Source: UBA1822 sp963615055 (GTDB taxonomy: Bacteria; Bacillota; Negativicutes; Veillonellales; Dialisteraceae). Taken from it: a stretch of DNA of 39,724 nt. Of this stretch, positions 13,558-21,736 are shown piece by piece (positions within the stretch are counted from its first letter, which is position 1; each line of letters starts with the position of its first letter). Made by a program: the position numbers and the translations under genes. The stretch is from contig CAVEFO010000010.1 of the NCBI GenBank assembly GCA_963615055.1, positions 1-39,724 on the forward strand, read 5' to 3'. The notes beneath the pieces are model-generated. The model saw only the letters and a program-made list of their open reading frames with translations. It made no database searches and was not told the DNA's origin.

Positions 13558-14553
13558 TCAAATTTCACGTTTCAATTTCTTTATCGTCAAATCATACACG
13601 GCATCGACGGAAATTGCTTCCATTTCATTCGTTCCCCGGCCAAAATCTTCTGCCCGCAAAATCGTCGCCTTCGGGTTTCGCAGAGGCCCGTTTCGATAGG
13701 AAGGCGTCGGCCCGAAAAGTGCAATCAGCGGAACCCCGACTGCGCTTGCGATATGGAGCGGACCGGTGTCGCCGGAAATATGGAGCGCGGCCATCTCGTC
13801 CAGCGCGCACAATTCCAAAAGACTCGTCTTCCCGATCAGGTTCACTGTGCGCGGAGATGTGGAAATTTTCTTAATTTCCTCTCCCATTGCTTCTTCACCG
13901 GGACTGCCCGAAATGACGGAAAAAATCCCGGCGTCCGCCAGCCGCTTGGCCAATTCACCCCAATTCGGAATCGGCCATTTTTTGTGCTCGCCGCGCGTCC
14001 CGGGCACCAACACGACGTAGCGTCCGCAGATCCCGTTTTCCTCCAGAAGCCGCCGCACCGTTTCCGTTTCTTTCTCGTGCGCACGAATCGGGAAATGGAT
14101 CTCACTCGTATCGCAACCTAAATACGTCGCCACATCCAGCAGCTGCTCAATGATATGCCCATTTTGATGCGGCCCTTTGATGGGACGGGAGGCCAGAAAA
14201 CTTCCCTCACGCGCATCCCAATAGCCGATTCGTTCTTTCCCGCCGGACAAAAGAGAAACCAGCGCGCTTTTGGCAATCATTTGTAAATCGATTACGAGAT
14301 CGAAATGACGACTGTGCAAATCGCGGCGAAGTTCTTTCCCATACGAAAACTGCCGAATCCGTTTCCGATCGATGAAAAGAATTTCGTCAATCCACGGCGC
14401 ACCGGGAAGGAGAGCGGCAAATGCCGGATGCACGGCCCAAGTGATGCGTGCCCTTGGAAAACGATTGCGCAACGCGTACAGGGTCGGGAGCGCGTGAATG
14501 ACGTCTCCGAGCGAGCTCATTTTGATGATGAGAATATTCTTATACTCCGTCAT
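13558..14553 (-). CDS. Glycosyltransferase family 9 (ADP-heptose:LPS heptosyltransferase)
   Basis: Transfers L-glycero-D-manno-heptose from ADP-heptose to the lipopolysaccharide inner core at the cytoplasmic face of the inner membrane. The 331-residue product starts with ILIIKMSSLGDVIHALPTLYALRNRFP, the GT9 N-terminal motif. Its C-terminal half has VLVPGTRGEHKKWPIPNWGELAKRL and HISGDTGPLHIASAVGVPLIALFGPT, the ADP-heptose binding motif. Whether it is heptosyltransferase I (WaaC) or II (WaaF) is not decidable here. The start is ambiguous: ATG 14553 gives the family N-terminus; ATG 14568 has GAGGAAAC directly before it and would add five residues. It overlaps gmhB by 14 bases and ends at a bidirectional terminator. 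Confidence 0.9.
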   Translation of the reverse strand: MTEYKNILIIKMSSLGDVIHALPTLYALRNRFPRARITWAVHPAFAALLPGAPWIDEILFIDRKRIRQFSYGKELRRDLHSRHFDLVIDLQMIAKSALVSLLSGGKERIGYWDAREGSFLASRPIKGPHQNGHIIEQLLDVATYLGCDTSEIHFPIRAHEKETETVRRLLEENGICGRYVVLVPGTRGEHKKWPIPNWGELAKRLADAGIFSVISGSPGEEAMGEEIKKISTSPRTVNLIGKTSLLELCALDEMAALHISGDTGPLHIASAVGVPLIALFGPTPSYRNGPLRNPKATILRAEDFGRGTNEMEAISVDAVYDLTIKKLKREI

Positions 14554-15058
14554 TGTCGATGATCCCATGTTTCCTCGCAAACTCGTACAAATTGTCTTCG
14601 TCGAACAAATATCCGCGCACGCCGGCCGCCTCTGCCGCCTCGATGTCACGCGGGCTGTCTCCGATCAGAATACAATCTTTCGGCGCCAATGCGTATTTCT
14701 TCACGGCGTCTAAAATCATGCCGGGCTTCGGTTTCCGGCAATCGCAATCTTTATCGTACGCCGCTTTGGCCGCGCCCTTCAAATGCGGACAGTAGAAAAA
14801 TTCCGTGATTTTCCCGCCGGATTTTGCCAATTCTTCATTCATAAAATCATGAAGGCGCCGCACATCGTCCTCTGTGAAATAGCCGCGCGCGACGCCGCTT
14901 TGGTTCGTGACGACAAAAAGAGAAATGTTTTTACGGCAAAGCGCCGCCACCAATTCTTTGGCGCCGGGAATCCATTCCAATTCTTCCGCGCGATGCAGAT
15001 AACCGACGTCTCGATTCAGCACGCCGTCTCGGTCAAAGAAAACTGCTCGAATCCCCAT
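14540..15058 (-). CDS. gmhB: D-glycero-D-manno-heptose-1,7-bisphosphate 7-phosphatase
   Basis: HAD-superfamily phosphatase removing the 7-phosphate of the heptose bisphosphate on the way to ADP-heptose. The 172-residue product has the HAD motif I FFDRDGVLNRD (nucleophile D9, acid D11), motif II VVTNQSGVARG, and motif III CRKPKPGM. A zinc-binding segment FYCPHLKG...DCDCRK has the Cys-x-His and Cys-x-Cys ligands that mark GmhB. Motif IV is IGDSPRDIEAAEAAG. ATG 15058 overlaps the gmhA stop (TGATG), so the in-frame ATG at 15070 is less likely. The neighbours gmhA and a heptosyltransferase fix the pathway. Confidence 0.92.
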   Translation of the reverse strand: MGIRAVFFDRDGVLNRDVGYLHRAEELEWIPGAKELVAALCRKNISLFVVTNQSGVARGYFTEDDVRRLHDFMNEELAKSGGKITEFFYCPHLKGAAKAAYDKDCDCRKPKPGMILDAVKKYALAPKDCILIGDSPRDIEAAEAAGVRGYLFDEDNLYEFARKHGIIDNDGV

Positions 15059-15630
15059 CAGGCATCCCACGCTGTCTCATCAATCACTTCACAGATGGCG
15101 TGCGCCGCCAAGATATGCATTTCCTGGATTCGCGCCGTCGAATCGGATGGCACGATGAGCGCCGTATCGCAAAGCGCCGCCGCCTTCCCGCCGTCTTTTC
15201 CGAGCGACGCGATGACGGTCATGCCTTTGGCTTTCGCGACCTTCGCCGCGCGGAGCACATTTTCGCTGTTTCCGCTCGTCGTGATGCACCAGAGGACGTC
15301 GCCTGCTGCCCCCAACCCTTCGACTTGCCGCGAGAAGACGTCGTCATAGCTGTAATCATTTCCGACGGATGTCAAAATCGACGTATCCGTCGTGAGCGCG
15401 ATAGCCGGCAGACTCCGCCGCTCCCGATGAAACCGGCCGACCAGCTCGGCCGCGATATGCTGGGCATCCGCCGCACTCCCGCCGTTTCCGCAGAGTAAAA
15501 TCTTATGGCCCTTTTGCAATGCCGCAACGCAAATCATCGCCATCTCCGCAATTTGCGGAATCAGCGCTTCCGTCTTTTCCCAAACGGCTCGATGGGAAGA
15601 AAACGCATCGAAAATTTGTTTCGTTTCCAT
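15058..15630 (-). CDS. gmhA: Sedoheptulose 7-phosphate isomerase
   Basis: Converts sedoheptulose 7-phosphate to D-glycero-D-manno-heptose 7-phosphate, the first step of ADP-heptose synthesis. The 190-residue protein is a single SIS domain: ILLCGNGGSAADAQHIAAELVGRF, then DYSYDDVFSRQVEGLG, then CITTSGNSENVLRAAKVAKAKGM. The C-terminal helix RIQEMHILAAHAICEVID carries the catalytic histidine region. Length matches GmhA. The gene lies 20 bases after nrdR and overlaps gmhB by one base. The bifunctional kinase/adenylyltransferase HldE is not in the window. With gmhB and the heptosyltransferase it supports an LPS-bearing outer membrane. Confidence 0.94.
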   Translation of the reverse strand: METKQIFDAFSSHRAVWEKTEALIPQIAEMAMICVAALQKGHKILLCGNGGSAADAQHIAAELVGRFHRERRSLPAIALTTDTSILTSVGNDYSYDDVFSRQVEGLGAAGDVLWCITTSGNSENVLRAAKVAKAKGMTVIASLGKDGGKAAALCDTALIVPSDSTARIQEMHILAAHAICEVIDETAWDA

Positions 15631-15650
15631 ATCTCTTCCTCCGTTTCCTT

Positions 15651-16154
15651 TTATTTCGTTTCGCCGTCCAAAGAAAAGAAATCCGTAAAGTCATCTCTTC
15701 GGACCGACTCACGCAACGATTCCAATTCCGCCAAAAATGTGTCGATATCTTGAAACTCCCGATACACGGCGGCGAATCGGACATACGCCACGCGATTCAA
15801 TTTTTTCAATTCACTCATGACGATCTCCCCAATTTCCGCCGTCGTGATTTCGTGCAAATTCTGGATATAAATCCGTCTTTCGATCATGTCCAGCGTGCGA
15901 TCGATTTCTCCCACGCCGATATCCAGTTTTTCGCAGGCCAGCTCGACCCCTTTCCGGATTTTTTCCGGCTTGAAACTCTCGCTCACGCCGTTCTTTTTGA
16001 GAACACGAATCCGTGGTCTTTCCACAAGTTCATGTGTCGTGAAACGATATTGGCAGGTCAGGCATTGCCGACGGCGGCGCGTCGTTTCCCCGTTCTTGGA
16101 ATCGCGTGAATCAATGACTTTGGTATGCGGACTGAGACATGCGGGACACTTCAT
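15651..16154 (-). CDS. nrdR: Transcriptional repressor NrdR
   Basis: ATP/dATP-sensing zinc-ribbon repressor of ribonucleotide reductase genes. The 167-residue protein starts MKCPACLSPHTKVIDSRD and continues with RRRRQCLTCQYRFTTHE, giving zinc ligands C3, C6, C31, C34. An ATP-cone domain (about 48-138) follows, with VLKKNGVSESFKPEKIRKGVELAC. The C-terminal 15 residues are a divergent tail. ATG 16154 has GGGAGGTACAAT upstream. It is the first gene of the gmhA-gmhB-heptosyltransferase run, an unrelated functional partner. I did not find a clear NrdR box in this window; its targets are presumably elsewhere. Confidence 0.96.
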   Translation of the reverse strand: MKCPACLSPHTKVIDSRDSKNGETTRRRRQCLTCQYRFTTHELVERPRIRVLKKNGVSESFKPEKIRKGVELACEKLDIGVGEIDRTLDMIERRIYIQNLHEITTAEIGEIVMSELKKLNRVAYVRFAAVYREFQDIDTFLAELESLRESVRRDDFTDFFSLDGETK

Positions 16155-16169
16155 ATTGTACCTCCCATC

Positions 16170-16203
16170 AAAAAGAACCGCACTGCCTCATGCATGCGGT
16201 TCT
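16170..16203 (-). terminator. Terminator of the dcw cluster after ftsZ
   Basis: GAACCGCA (16175-16182) and TGCGGTTC (16195-16202) form a perfect 8-bp stem with a 12-base loop; on the minus strand TTTTT follows. It lies about 75 bases beyond the ftsZ stop and just before the nrdR ribosome site. A second hairpin CCCACC/GGTGGG (about 16219-16235) precedes it. Confidence 0.82.
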
Positions 16204-16277
16204 CTCTTTCGAAAGCTTCCCACCCGATCGGTGGGTGGTCTCGTTTCCACGAAGACAGTGCTACTCGATTCTGTTTC

Positions 16278-17291
16278 TTATTTTTTCAAAAAGTCCGGCA
16301 CGGTCAGCCCCGGATTTGTCGCACTGACGCTGCGGGTGCCGAGCTGCGGTCCGATTTTCTTCTTTTCTTCGAAACCGGTCGCAATGACGGTGATCTTGAC
16401 GCTGTCTTGGTACATCGGATCGACGGACGTGCCCCAGATGATATTGGCATCGGGATCGGCCGCTTCCGTGATAATCTGCGACGCTTCATTGATTTCAAAC
16501 AGTCCCAAATCTTCGCCGCCGGCAATGCTGATGATGATGCCCTTGGCACCGTCGATGGAGCGTTCCAAAAGCGGAGAGGATATCGCCATCTTGGCGGCGT
16601 CAACGGCACGGTTTTCCCCATTGGCAATCCCGATTCCCATCAAAGCTTCCCCTTGATCGCTCATAATAGTCCGCACATCGGCAAAGTCCAAATTGATCAC
16701 GCCGGGGACGGTAATCAAATCGGAAATTCCCTGAATCCCCTGGCGCAGAATATCATCGGCTGCGCGGAACGCATCTTTAAGCGAGATGCCTTTATCCATC
16801 GTCTGGAGCAATTTATCATTCGGCACAATGAGAAGCGTATCGACATTCTCTTTCAGTTTGGCAATCCCGCTCTCCGCATTGCGCGCACGCACTTTCCCTT
16901 CGAAAGCAAACGGTTTCGTAACGACGCCGACCGTCAAAGCTCCCATTTCCTTGGCGCATTTCGCTACAATGGGAGCCGCGCCCGTACCGGTGCCGCCGCC
17001 CATGCCGGCTGTGACGAAAACCATGTCCGCGCCCGCAAGCGCCTTCATGATATCGTCCTTCGATTCTTCTGCCGCCTGCTCACCGATTTCCGGTTTCGCC
17101 CCGGCACCCAGACCTCTCGTCAGCTTTTCGCCGATTTGAATCCGATTCTCCGTCGCGGCATTGTCAAGGATTTGCGCCTCTGTATTTATCGCGACAAAAT
17201 CAACGCCCTGCACCTGAGCTTCCACCATGCGCCCGACCGCGTTGTTTCCGCCGCCACCTACACCGATGACCATAATCTTTGCTGTTTCCAT
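16278..17291 (-). CDS. ftsZ: Cell division protein FtsZ
   Basis: Tubulin-like GTPase that forms the division ring. The 337-residue protein has the N-terminal VIGVGGGGNNAVGRM nucleotide loop, the tubulin signature GGGTGTGAAP at residues 98-107, and the T7 synergy loop VINLDFADVRTIMS. The globular domain ends near VKITVIATGFEEKK. Only about 20 residues separate that from the C-terminal peptide VPDFLKK, so the linker is very short compared with the roughly 40-60 residues usual in rods such as Escherichia coli or Bacillus. ATG 17291 has AAAGGAGG at 9-base spacing. It lies 127 bases after ftsQ; ftsA, normally between them, is absent. A terminator follows. Confidence 0.98.
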   Translation of the reverse strand: METAKIMVIGVGGGGNNAVGRMVEAQVQGVDFVAINTEAQILDNAATENRIQIGEKLTRGLGAGAKPEIGEQAAEESKDDIMKALAGADMVFVTAGMGGGTGTGAAPIVAKCAKEMGALTVGVVTKPFAFEGKVRARNAESGIAKLKENVDTLLIVPNDKLLQTMDKGISLKDAFRAADDILRQGIQGISDLITVPGVINLDFADVRTIMSDQGEALMGIGIANGENRAVDAAKMAISSPLLERSIDGAKGIIISIAGGEDLGLFEINEASQIITEAADPDANIIWGTSVDPMYQDSVKITVIATGFEEKKKIGPQLGTRSVSATNPGLTVPDFLKK

Positions 17292-17418
17292 CTGTCATGT
17301 CCTCCTTTGGCCATATTTATCCGAAATCCTTACGGCTTGATTTTTCTGCATTTACCGAATTATACAATATTTTTTTGAATTTATCCATATATTTTGTATC
17401 ATTTGAGAAAAATATCTC

Positions 17419-18267
17419 TTAACTTTTCATCTTGATGTAAGGCGACGTGAGCCCCGCGTCGATATATTCGACGACAAGACCGCGCGCCTTCACATCTCCC
17501 ACGATTCGCTCCGCCAGCTTGGCTCTCTCGGCTATATTCTCCCCATCGCCCAGCCGGACGGCCGTCCCGTCGCGTGTGTACGCGATGAAATTTTCTTCGT
17601 TTCCCATATTGAGCTCCGAAAATAAATCCGCGCCCACGGGGCTGAGGGCATTCAGAAACCCCAAAGCCGTCTTGACCGCCTCTTTCTCCACACGGTCGCC
17701 CAGAAGCAAATTGTTCAGCTTCAATCCCGTGATGATTGGTAAATCTACGCCGCGAATGGATTCTGCCGTCTCTGTGACGACGCCTTCGCTATCCAAAAAC
17801 GCAAAGCCCATCTCCTCTTGCGCGATAGCAATCGGTTTTCTCTCGGAAACGGCAATTCGAATCGCAAAAAAACTTCTGTTGATCTGCACGGATTTGATCC
17901 GCACGTCCCGCTCCAACTTTTCTTGCATCTCCGCCGCGGAAAGTTGCAAAATATTGATCGGTTCGCCGATGCCGCAATCGAAATAAATATCTTCGCGTGA
18001 GACTTTTTCATTTCCGACAATTTGGATGCTCCCAAAAGGAACGGGCGCAAAGAGAAAAATGGCGAAAATAATCGCCACGGCGCCCAGTGTCATACAAGCG
18101 TAATTGCGAAACGTATGCGGCTCATGCTCTCTGTGGACCGGTTTCTTCTTTTTGCGATGTCTCCTGTGCGGTCCGGCCGGTTCCTCCGTCATCGGCTTCC
18201 CGTCCGATTCCACATCCGGATTATGAATTTGCTCCCGAAATTCATCGAAACTGTTGAAATCCGACAT
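17419..18267 (-). CDS. ftsQ: Cell division protein FtsQ/DivIB
   Basis: Bitopic inner-membrane protein that joins FtsL and FtsB/DivIC in the divisome. The 282-residue product has a cytoplasmic N-terminus with a strongly basic run (HRRHRKKKKPVHREHE, 35-49) and one transmembrane helix (about 56-75). A POTRA domain follows (about 77-147, starting FGSIQIVGNEKVSREDIYFDCGI), then a beta domain with RKPIAIAQ and the C-terminal VVEYIDAGLTSPYIK. ATG 18267 overlaps the ddl stop (TGATG), giving translational coupling. Position between ddl and ftsZ is the normal one in dcw clusters. Sequence is divergent apart from the POTRA and C-terminal segments, as is usual for FtsQ. Confidence 0.9.
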   Translation of the reverse strand: MSDFNSFDEFREQIHNPDVESDGKPMTEEPAGPHRRHRKKKKPVHREHEPHTFRNYACMTLGAVAIIFAIFLFAPVPFGSIQIVGNEKVSREDIYFDCGIGEPINILQLSAAEMQEKLERDVRIKSVQINRSFFAIRIAVSERKPIAIAQEEMGFAFLDSEGVVTETAESIRGVDLPIITGLKLNNLLLGDRVEKEAVKTALGFLNALSPVGADLFSELNMGNEENFIAYTRDGTAVRLGDGENIAERAKLAERIVGDVKARGLVVEYIDAGLTSPYIKMKS

Positions 18268-19202
18268 CAGCCCTTCCCCACGCCGGCGCCTTGCAAAATC
18301 ATTTCACACAGACGCGGAAAATCCATCCCGGCCGCCGCCGCCGCTTTCGGCACAAGACTCGTCTCCGTCATGCCGGGAATGGAATTGGCTTCCAAAAGAT
18401 ACGGAATGCCGGCTGCATCGGTCCGGAAATCGAAACGCACGACGCCCGCACATTCCGCCGCCCGATAGCCGCGCACCGCCATAGCCGCCATTTCCTCCGC
18501 CAAACTTTCCGGAATCGGCGCCGGCACGATGTACTCCGTCGCGCCCTTTGTGTATTTCGAAAAATAATCGTACATACCGGAATGCGGACAAATTTCAATG
18601 ACGGGAAGCGCGTCTCCCTCCAAAACGGAAACGGTAAACTCACGCCCATCCAAATATTTTTCCGCCAAAATGCGCGGCTCGACGGAAAACGCACGCGAAA
18701 GCGCCGTTTCCAATTCCGCCGGATCCTTCACAATTTCAATTCCAATCGTCGATCCCTCGCAAGCCGGTTTCAAAACGACGGAGCCGGTGAAATATTTCCG
18801 AATTTCGGCGGCGACGACATCAATTCCTTGCGATACCTTATATGGCCTGGAATCCGCCATTCGGATCCCTTCCGAGCGAAAGACGTGGCAGCTCATGATT
18901 TTATCCATCGTGACGGCACTCGACGTGACCCCGCTCCCCGTGTACGGAATGCCGGCCAGCTCCAGCGCGCCCTGAATCGTGCCATCTTCCCCCAGACGCC
19001 CGTGCAACGCGATGAAAGCGACTTTCGCTCCCATCGCACGCAAGGTTTCAATGATGTGCGGCGGATCGTATTCCACCGTCTCCGCCCGATACCCGAGACT
19101 TTGGAGCGCTTTACAAATAGCGCGTCCCGTATTCCGGGAAACTTCCGCCTCGCTGGACGGTCCGCCCATAATGACGGCAATCAAATCATTCTTTTCCGGC
19201 AT
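18267..19202 (-). CDS. ddl: D-alanine--D-alanine ligase
   Basis: ATP-grasp enzyme that makes the D-Ala-D-Ala dipeptide for MurF. The 311-residue product starts IAVIMGGPSSEAEVS (substrate loop glutamate) and has IALHGRLGEDGTIQG, the ATP-grasp PACEGSTIGI loop, and EKYLDGREFTVSVLEG. The omega-loop tyrosine is in TKGATEYIVPA. The C-terminal metal and nucleotide site is FDFRTDAAGIPYLLEANSIPGMT, where LLEANSIPGMT replaces the usual LNEVNTxPGMT but keeps the asparagine. Its start overlaps murC by 17 bases and its stop overlaps the ftsQ start. murB, often found between murC and ddl, is not present. Confidence 0.96.
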   Translation of the reverse strand: MPEKNDLIAVIMGGPSSEAEVSRNTGRAICKALQSLGYRAETVEYDPPHIIETLRAMGAKVAFIALHGRLGEDGTIQGALELAGIPYTGSGVTSSAVTMDKIMSCHVFRSEGIRMADSRPYKVSQGIDVVAAEIRKYFTGSVVLKPACEGSTIGIEIVKDPAELETALSRAFSVEPRILAEKYLDGREFTVSVLEGDALPVIEICPHSGMYDYFSKYTKGATEYIVPAPIPESLAEEMAAMAVRGYRAAECAGVVRFDFRTDAAGIPYLLEANSIPGMTETSLVPKAAAAAGMDFPRLCEMILQGAGVGKG

Positions 19203-20592
19203 GGCTCGTCTCCCTCTCTTCCAACAACGAAAGCAATTTCCCGCCTGTGTGCGTAATACTTCCCGCGCCCATCGTCAAAATCAAATCACCCGGCAAGGCT
19301 TCCTTCGCCAATCGTTTCGGCAAATCTTGATAATCGGCGACGTAATGAATTTCTGTTTTCGGCAAACGCCGCCCGACCAATGTAGGCAAGAGCATCCCGT
19401 CAATCCCCGGAATCGGCTCCTCGCTTGCCGCATAAATATCTGTAAAATACAGCACATCCGCATCGTCGAAAGCTTCCGCGAATTCATTTTGCAAAAGCTG
19501 CGTGCGCGTATAGCGATGGGGCTGAAAGGCGCAGACGACACGATGCCCGCCGATTTCCTTCGCCGCCCGAAGCGTCGCTTTGATTTCCGTCGGATGGTGC
19601 GCGTAGTCATCGACCACCCAGACATCTTGCGCATAGCCCTTCGTCTCGAATCGACGCCGCACGCCCTTGAATTCCGAAAGCGCCGCAGCGATGACATCAA
19701 AGGAAATTCCGCAAAACAGCCCCGTCACCACAGCCGCCAACGCATCGCGGACATTGTGTGTCCCCGGAATGCGAAGACGAATCGTTCCCAAAATTTTCCC
19801 GCTCTGCTCGACATCAAAGAGCATCCAATGCTGCTCGTAACGCTTGTTGACCGCGCGATAATCGCAGCCATCCGCAAGACCGTATGTAATCACATGTCCC
19901 GTCACATCCGGCAAAATATCGCGCACGCCCTCGCTGTCTGTGCAAACGATTTTCGCACCGGTCTCCCCGTCCGTATGGGAGAGAAATTCCAAAAACGCCT
20001 TTTTGATATTTTCGACCGAGCCGTAATGGTCCAGATGATCGTTTTCGATATTCGTCACGACGGCGATATGATTTTGAAATTTCAGAAACGATCCGTCGCT
20101 CTCGTCCGCCTCCGCGATGACATAATCGCCGCGCCCGAGGCAGGAATTTCCTTTCAAATAATCCGCCGCCGCCCCCAGCACAATCGTCGGATCCCGTCCG
20201 GCGTCCCTGAAAATACAGCCCAACATCCCCGACGTCGTCGATTTTCCGTGCGCGCCCGCGACGGCAATGCCCTTTCCCCAAAGAAACATCGCCGCCAGAA
20301 CATCCGAACGGTGGAAAACGGGAATCCCTTTTCGCCGCGCCTCACAAAGTTCCGGGTTATCCTCGGAAATAGCCGTGGACACGACGAGAGCATCCGCGCC
20401 CTCCACATGCGCCGCATCATGGCCGACGAAAATATCGGCCCCCTGACTCTTCAGCACGGACAAATACGCCGAATCCTTTTGATCGGAGCCGGAAACAGAC
20501 ATCCCTTTTTGAATTAAAATTTCCGCCAGCGCGCGCATTCCCATGCCGCCGATACCCACAAAGTGGATCTTTTTATACGATGAAAGATTCAT
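19186..20592 (-). CDS. murC: UDP-N-acetylmuramate--L-alanine ligase
   Basis: Adds L-alanine to UDP-MurNAc in the cytoplasm. The 468-residue Mur ligase starts with IHFVGIGGMGMRALAEILIQKG, the MurC Rossmann motif. The ATP loop reads AVAGAHGKSTTSGML, with Ser in place of the commoner first Thr. The central domain has NIENDHLDHYGS, and the C-terminal domain has VWVVDDYAHHPTEIKATLRAAK and AFQPHRYTRT, all diagnostic of MurC. ATG 20592 overlaps murG by 4 bases (ATGA). Length is normal. Confidence 0.97.
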   Translation of the reverse strand: MNLSSYKKIHFVGIGGMGMRALAEILIQKGMSVSGSDQKDSAYLSVLKSQGADIFVGHDAAHVEGADALVVSTAISEDNPELCEARRKGIPVFHRSDVLAAMFLWGKGIAVAGAHGKSTTSGMLGCIFRDAGRDPTIVLGAAADYLKGNSCLGRGDYVIAEADESDGSFLKFQNHIAVVTNIENDHLDHYGSVENIKKAFLEFLSHTDGETGAKIVCTDSEGVRDILPDVTGHVITYGLADGCDYRAVNKRYEQHWMLFDVEQSGKILGTIRLRIPGTHNVRDALAAVVTGLFCGISFDVIAAALSEFKGVRRRFETKGYAQDVWVVDDYAHHPTEIKATLRAAKEIGGHRVVCAFQPHRYTRTQLLQNEFAEAFDDADVLYFTDIYAASEEPIPGIDGMLLPTLVGRRLPKTEIHYVADYQDLPKRLAKEALPGDLILTMGAGSITHTGGKLLSLLEERETSHAGKE

Positions 20593-21713
20593 GATACTCC
20601 TCCGTGTCCGGCAAGTGCGAGTGCTATCCGCGCGATATCCTCTCCCGCTTCCGGTTTTCCGAGACGACGCGCCGCCTCGGCCATTCGTTTCAATCTCTCC
20701 GAATCTACTCGCAAATCTTCAATGAATCGAATCAATTTTTCCGCCATCAAATCTTTATCCGCGATCATCTCCGCCGCGCCGCGATCCGCAAAGGCGCGCG
20801 CATTATACGTCTGGTGATCTTCGGCCGCGTACGGAAACGGAATCAAAACGGACGGCAATCCTCTGGCCGCCAGCTCCGCGAGCCCGACCGCTCCGGCACG
20901 ATAAATGACCAAATCGGCCGCCGCGAGCGCCGTCGGCATATCATGCTGATACGGGACGATACGACTCGCCTTCCCCCATGCACCCGCCTTTGACACATCG
21001 CCGAGCGACTCCTTTATTGTATCAAATCCGTCCGTCCCCGTCACATGCCACAGACAAAGTTTATCCGCGTCACGGAAATGCCGATGCACGCCGAGCATCG
21101 CCGTATTGACGGAGCGTGCGCCGCGACTCCCGCCCGCGGTGAGAACCATAAACGTATCGGAAGAAATACCCAATTTTTCGCGACATTCTTCTCTCTTGGC
21201 CGTGACGACATCCCGCCGCACCGGGTTTCCCGTATACACACATTTTTCCGGATGCGGGAACCGACTTTGCGCCTCTTCATAGCCCAGCGCCACGCGATCC
21301 ACGACGCGAGATAAAATTTTATTTGTGATACCCGGAATGACATTCTGTTCCTGGATCATTGTCGGTATGTGAGACAGCGCCGCCGCCATCAAAATGGGGC
21401 CGCAGACATAGCCGCCCGTCCCGATCGCGACGTCCGGACGAAACTCACTCAAAATTTTTTTCGCCTTCCACATTCCCATCGCCGCTTTACCGAGAGATTT
21501 TACATTGGAAAGCGTCAATTTCCGCTGAATCCCGGCCGCCGGCAGCGACACGAAACGAAATCCTTCCGCCGGGACGATACGCGACTCCATCCCCCGCGCC
21601 GTGCCGACAAACAATATCTCGGCCTCCTCGATTGCCAAAATTTCCCGCGCAATCGTCAGCGCCGGATAAATATGTCCGCCGGTCCCGCCGCCCGATACAA
21701 TGATTCGTCTCAT
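20589..21713 (-). CDS. murG: UDP-GlcNAc:lipid I N-acetylglucosaminyltransferase
   Basis: Peripheral membrane glycosyltransferase (GT28) that turns lipid I into lipid II. The 374-residue protein has the glycine-rich GGGTGGHIYPALTIA motif at the N-terminus, MIQEQNVIPGITNKIL, and the second G-loop LTAGGSRGARSVN. The UDP-GlcNAc site is YRAGAVGLAELAARGLPSVLIPFPYAAEDHQTYNA. The YRAGA form replaces the commoner SRAGA. Only 23 bases separate it from murD, so ftsW, which usually lies in this interval, is missing. Confidence 0.97.
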   Translation of the reverse strand: MRRIIVSGGGTGGHIYPALTIAREILAIEEAEILFVGTARGMESRIVPAEGFRFVSLPAAGIQRKLTLSNVKSLGKAAMGMWKAKKILSEFRPDVAIGTGGYVCGPILMAAALSHIPTMIQEQNVIPGITNKILSRVVDRVALGYEEAQSRFPHPEKCVYTGNPVRRDVVTAKREECREKLGISSDTFMVLTAGGSRGARSVNTAMLGVHRHFRDADKLCLWHVTGTDGFDTIKESLGDVSKAGAWGKASRIVPYQHDMPTALAAADLVIYRAGAVGLAELAARGLPSVLIPFPYAAEDHQTYNARAFADRGAAEMIADKDLMAEKLIRFIEDLRVDSERLKRMAEAARRLGKPEAGEDIARIALALAGHGGVS

Positions 21714-21736
21714 GCTCGCTCCTCACATTTGCCCGC

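Noticed and set aside
16207..16277. Possible small RNA from the second hairpin after ftsZ
   Set aside because: Only a 6-bp stem, with no promoter visible; it is adequately explained as 3' untranslated sequence before the ftsZ terminator.
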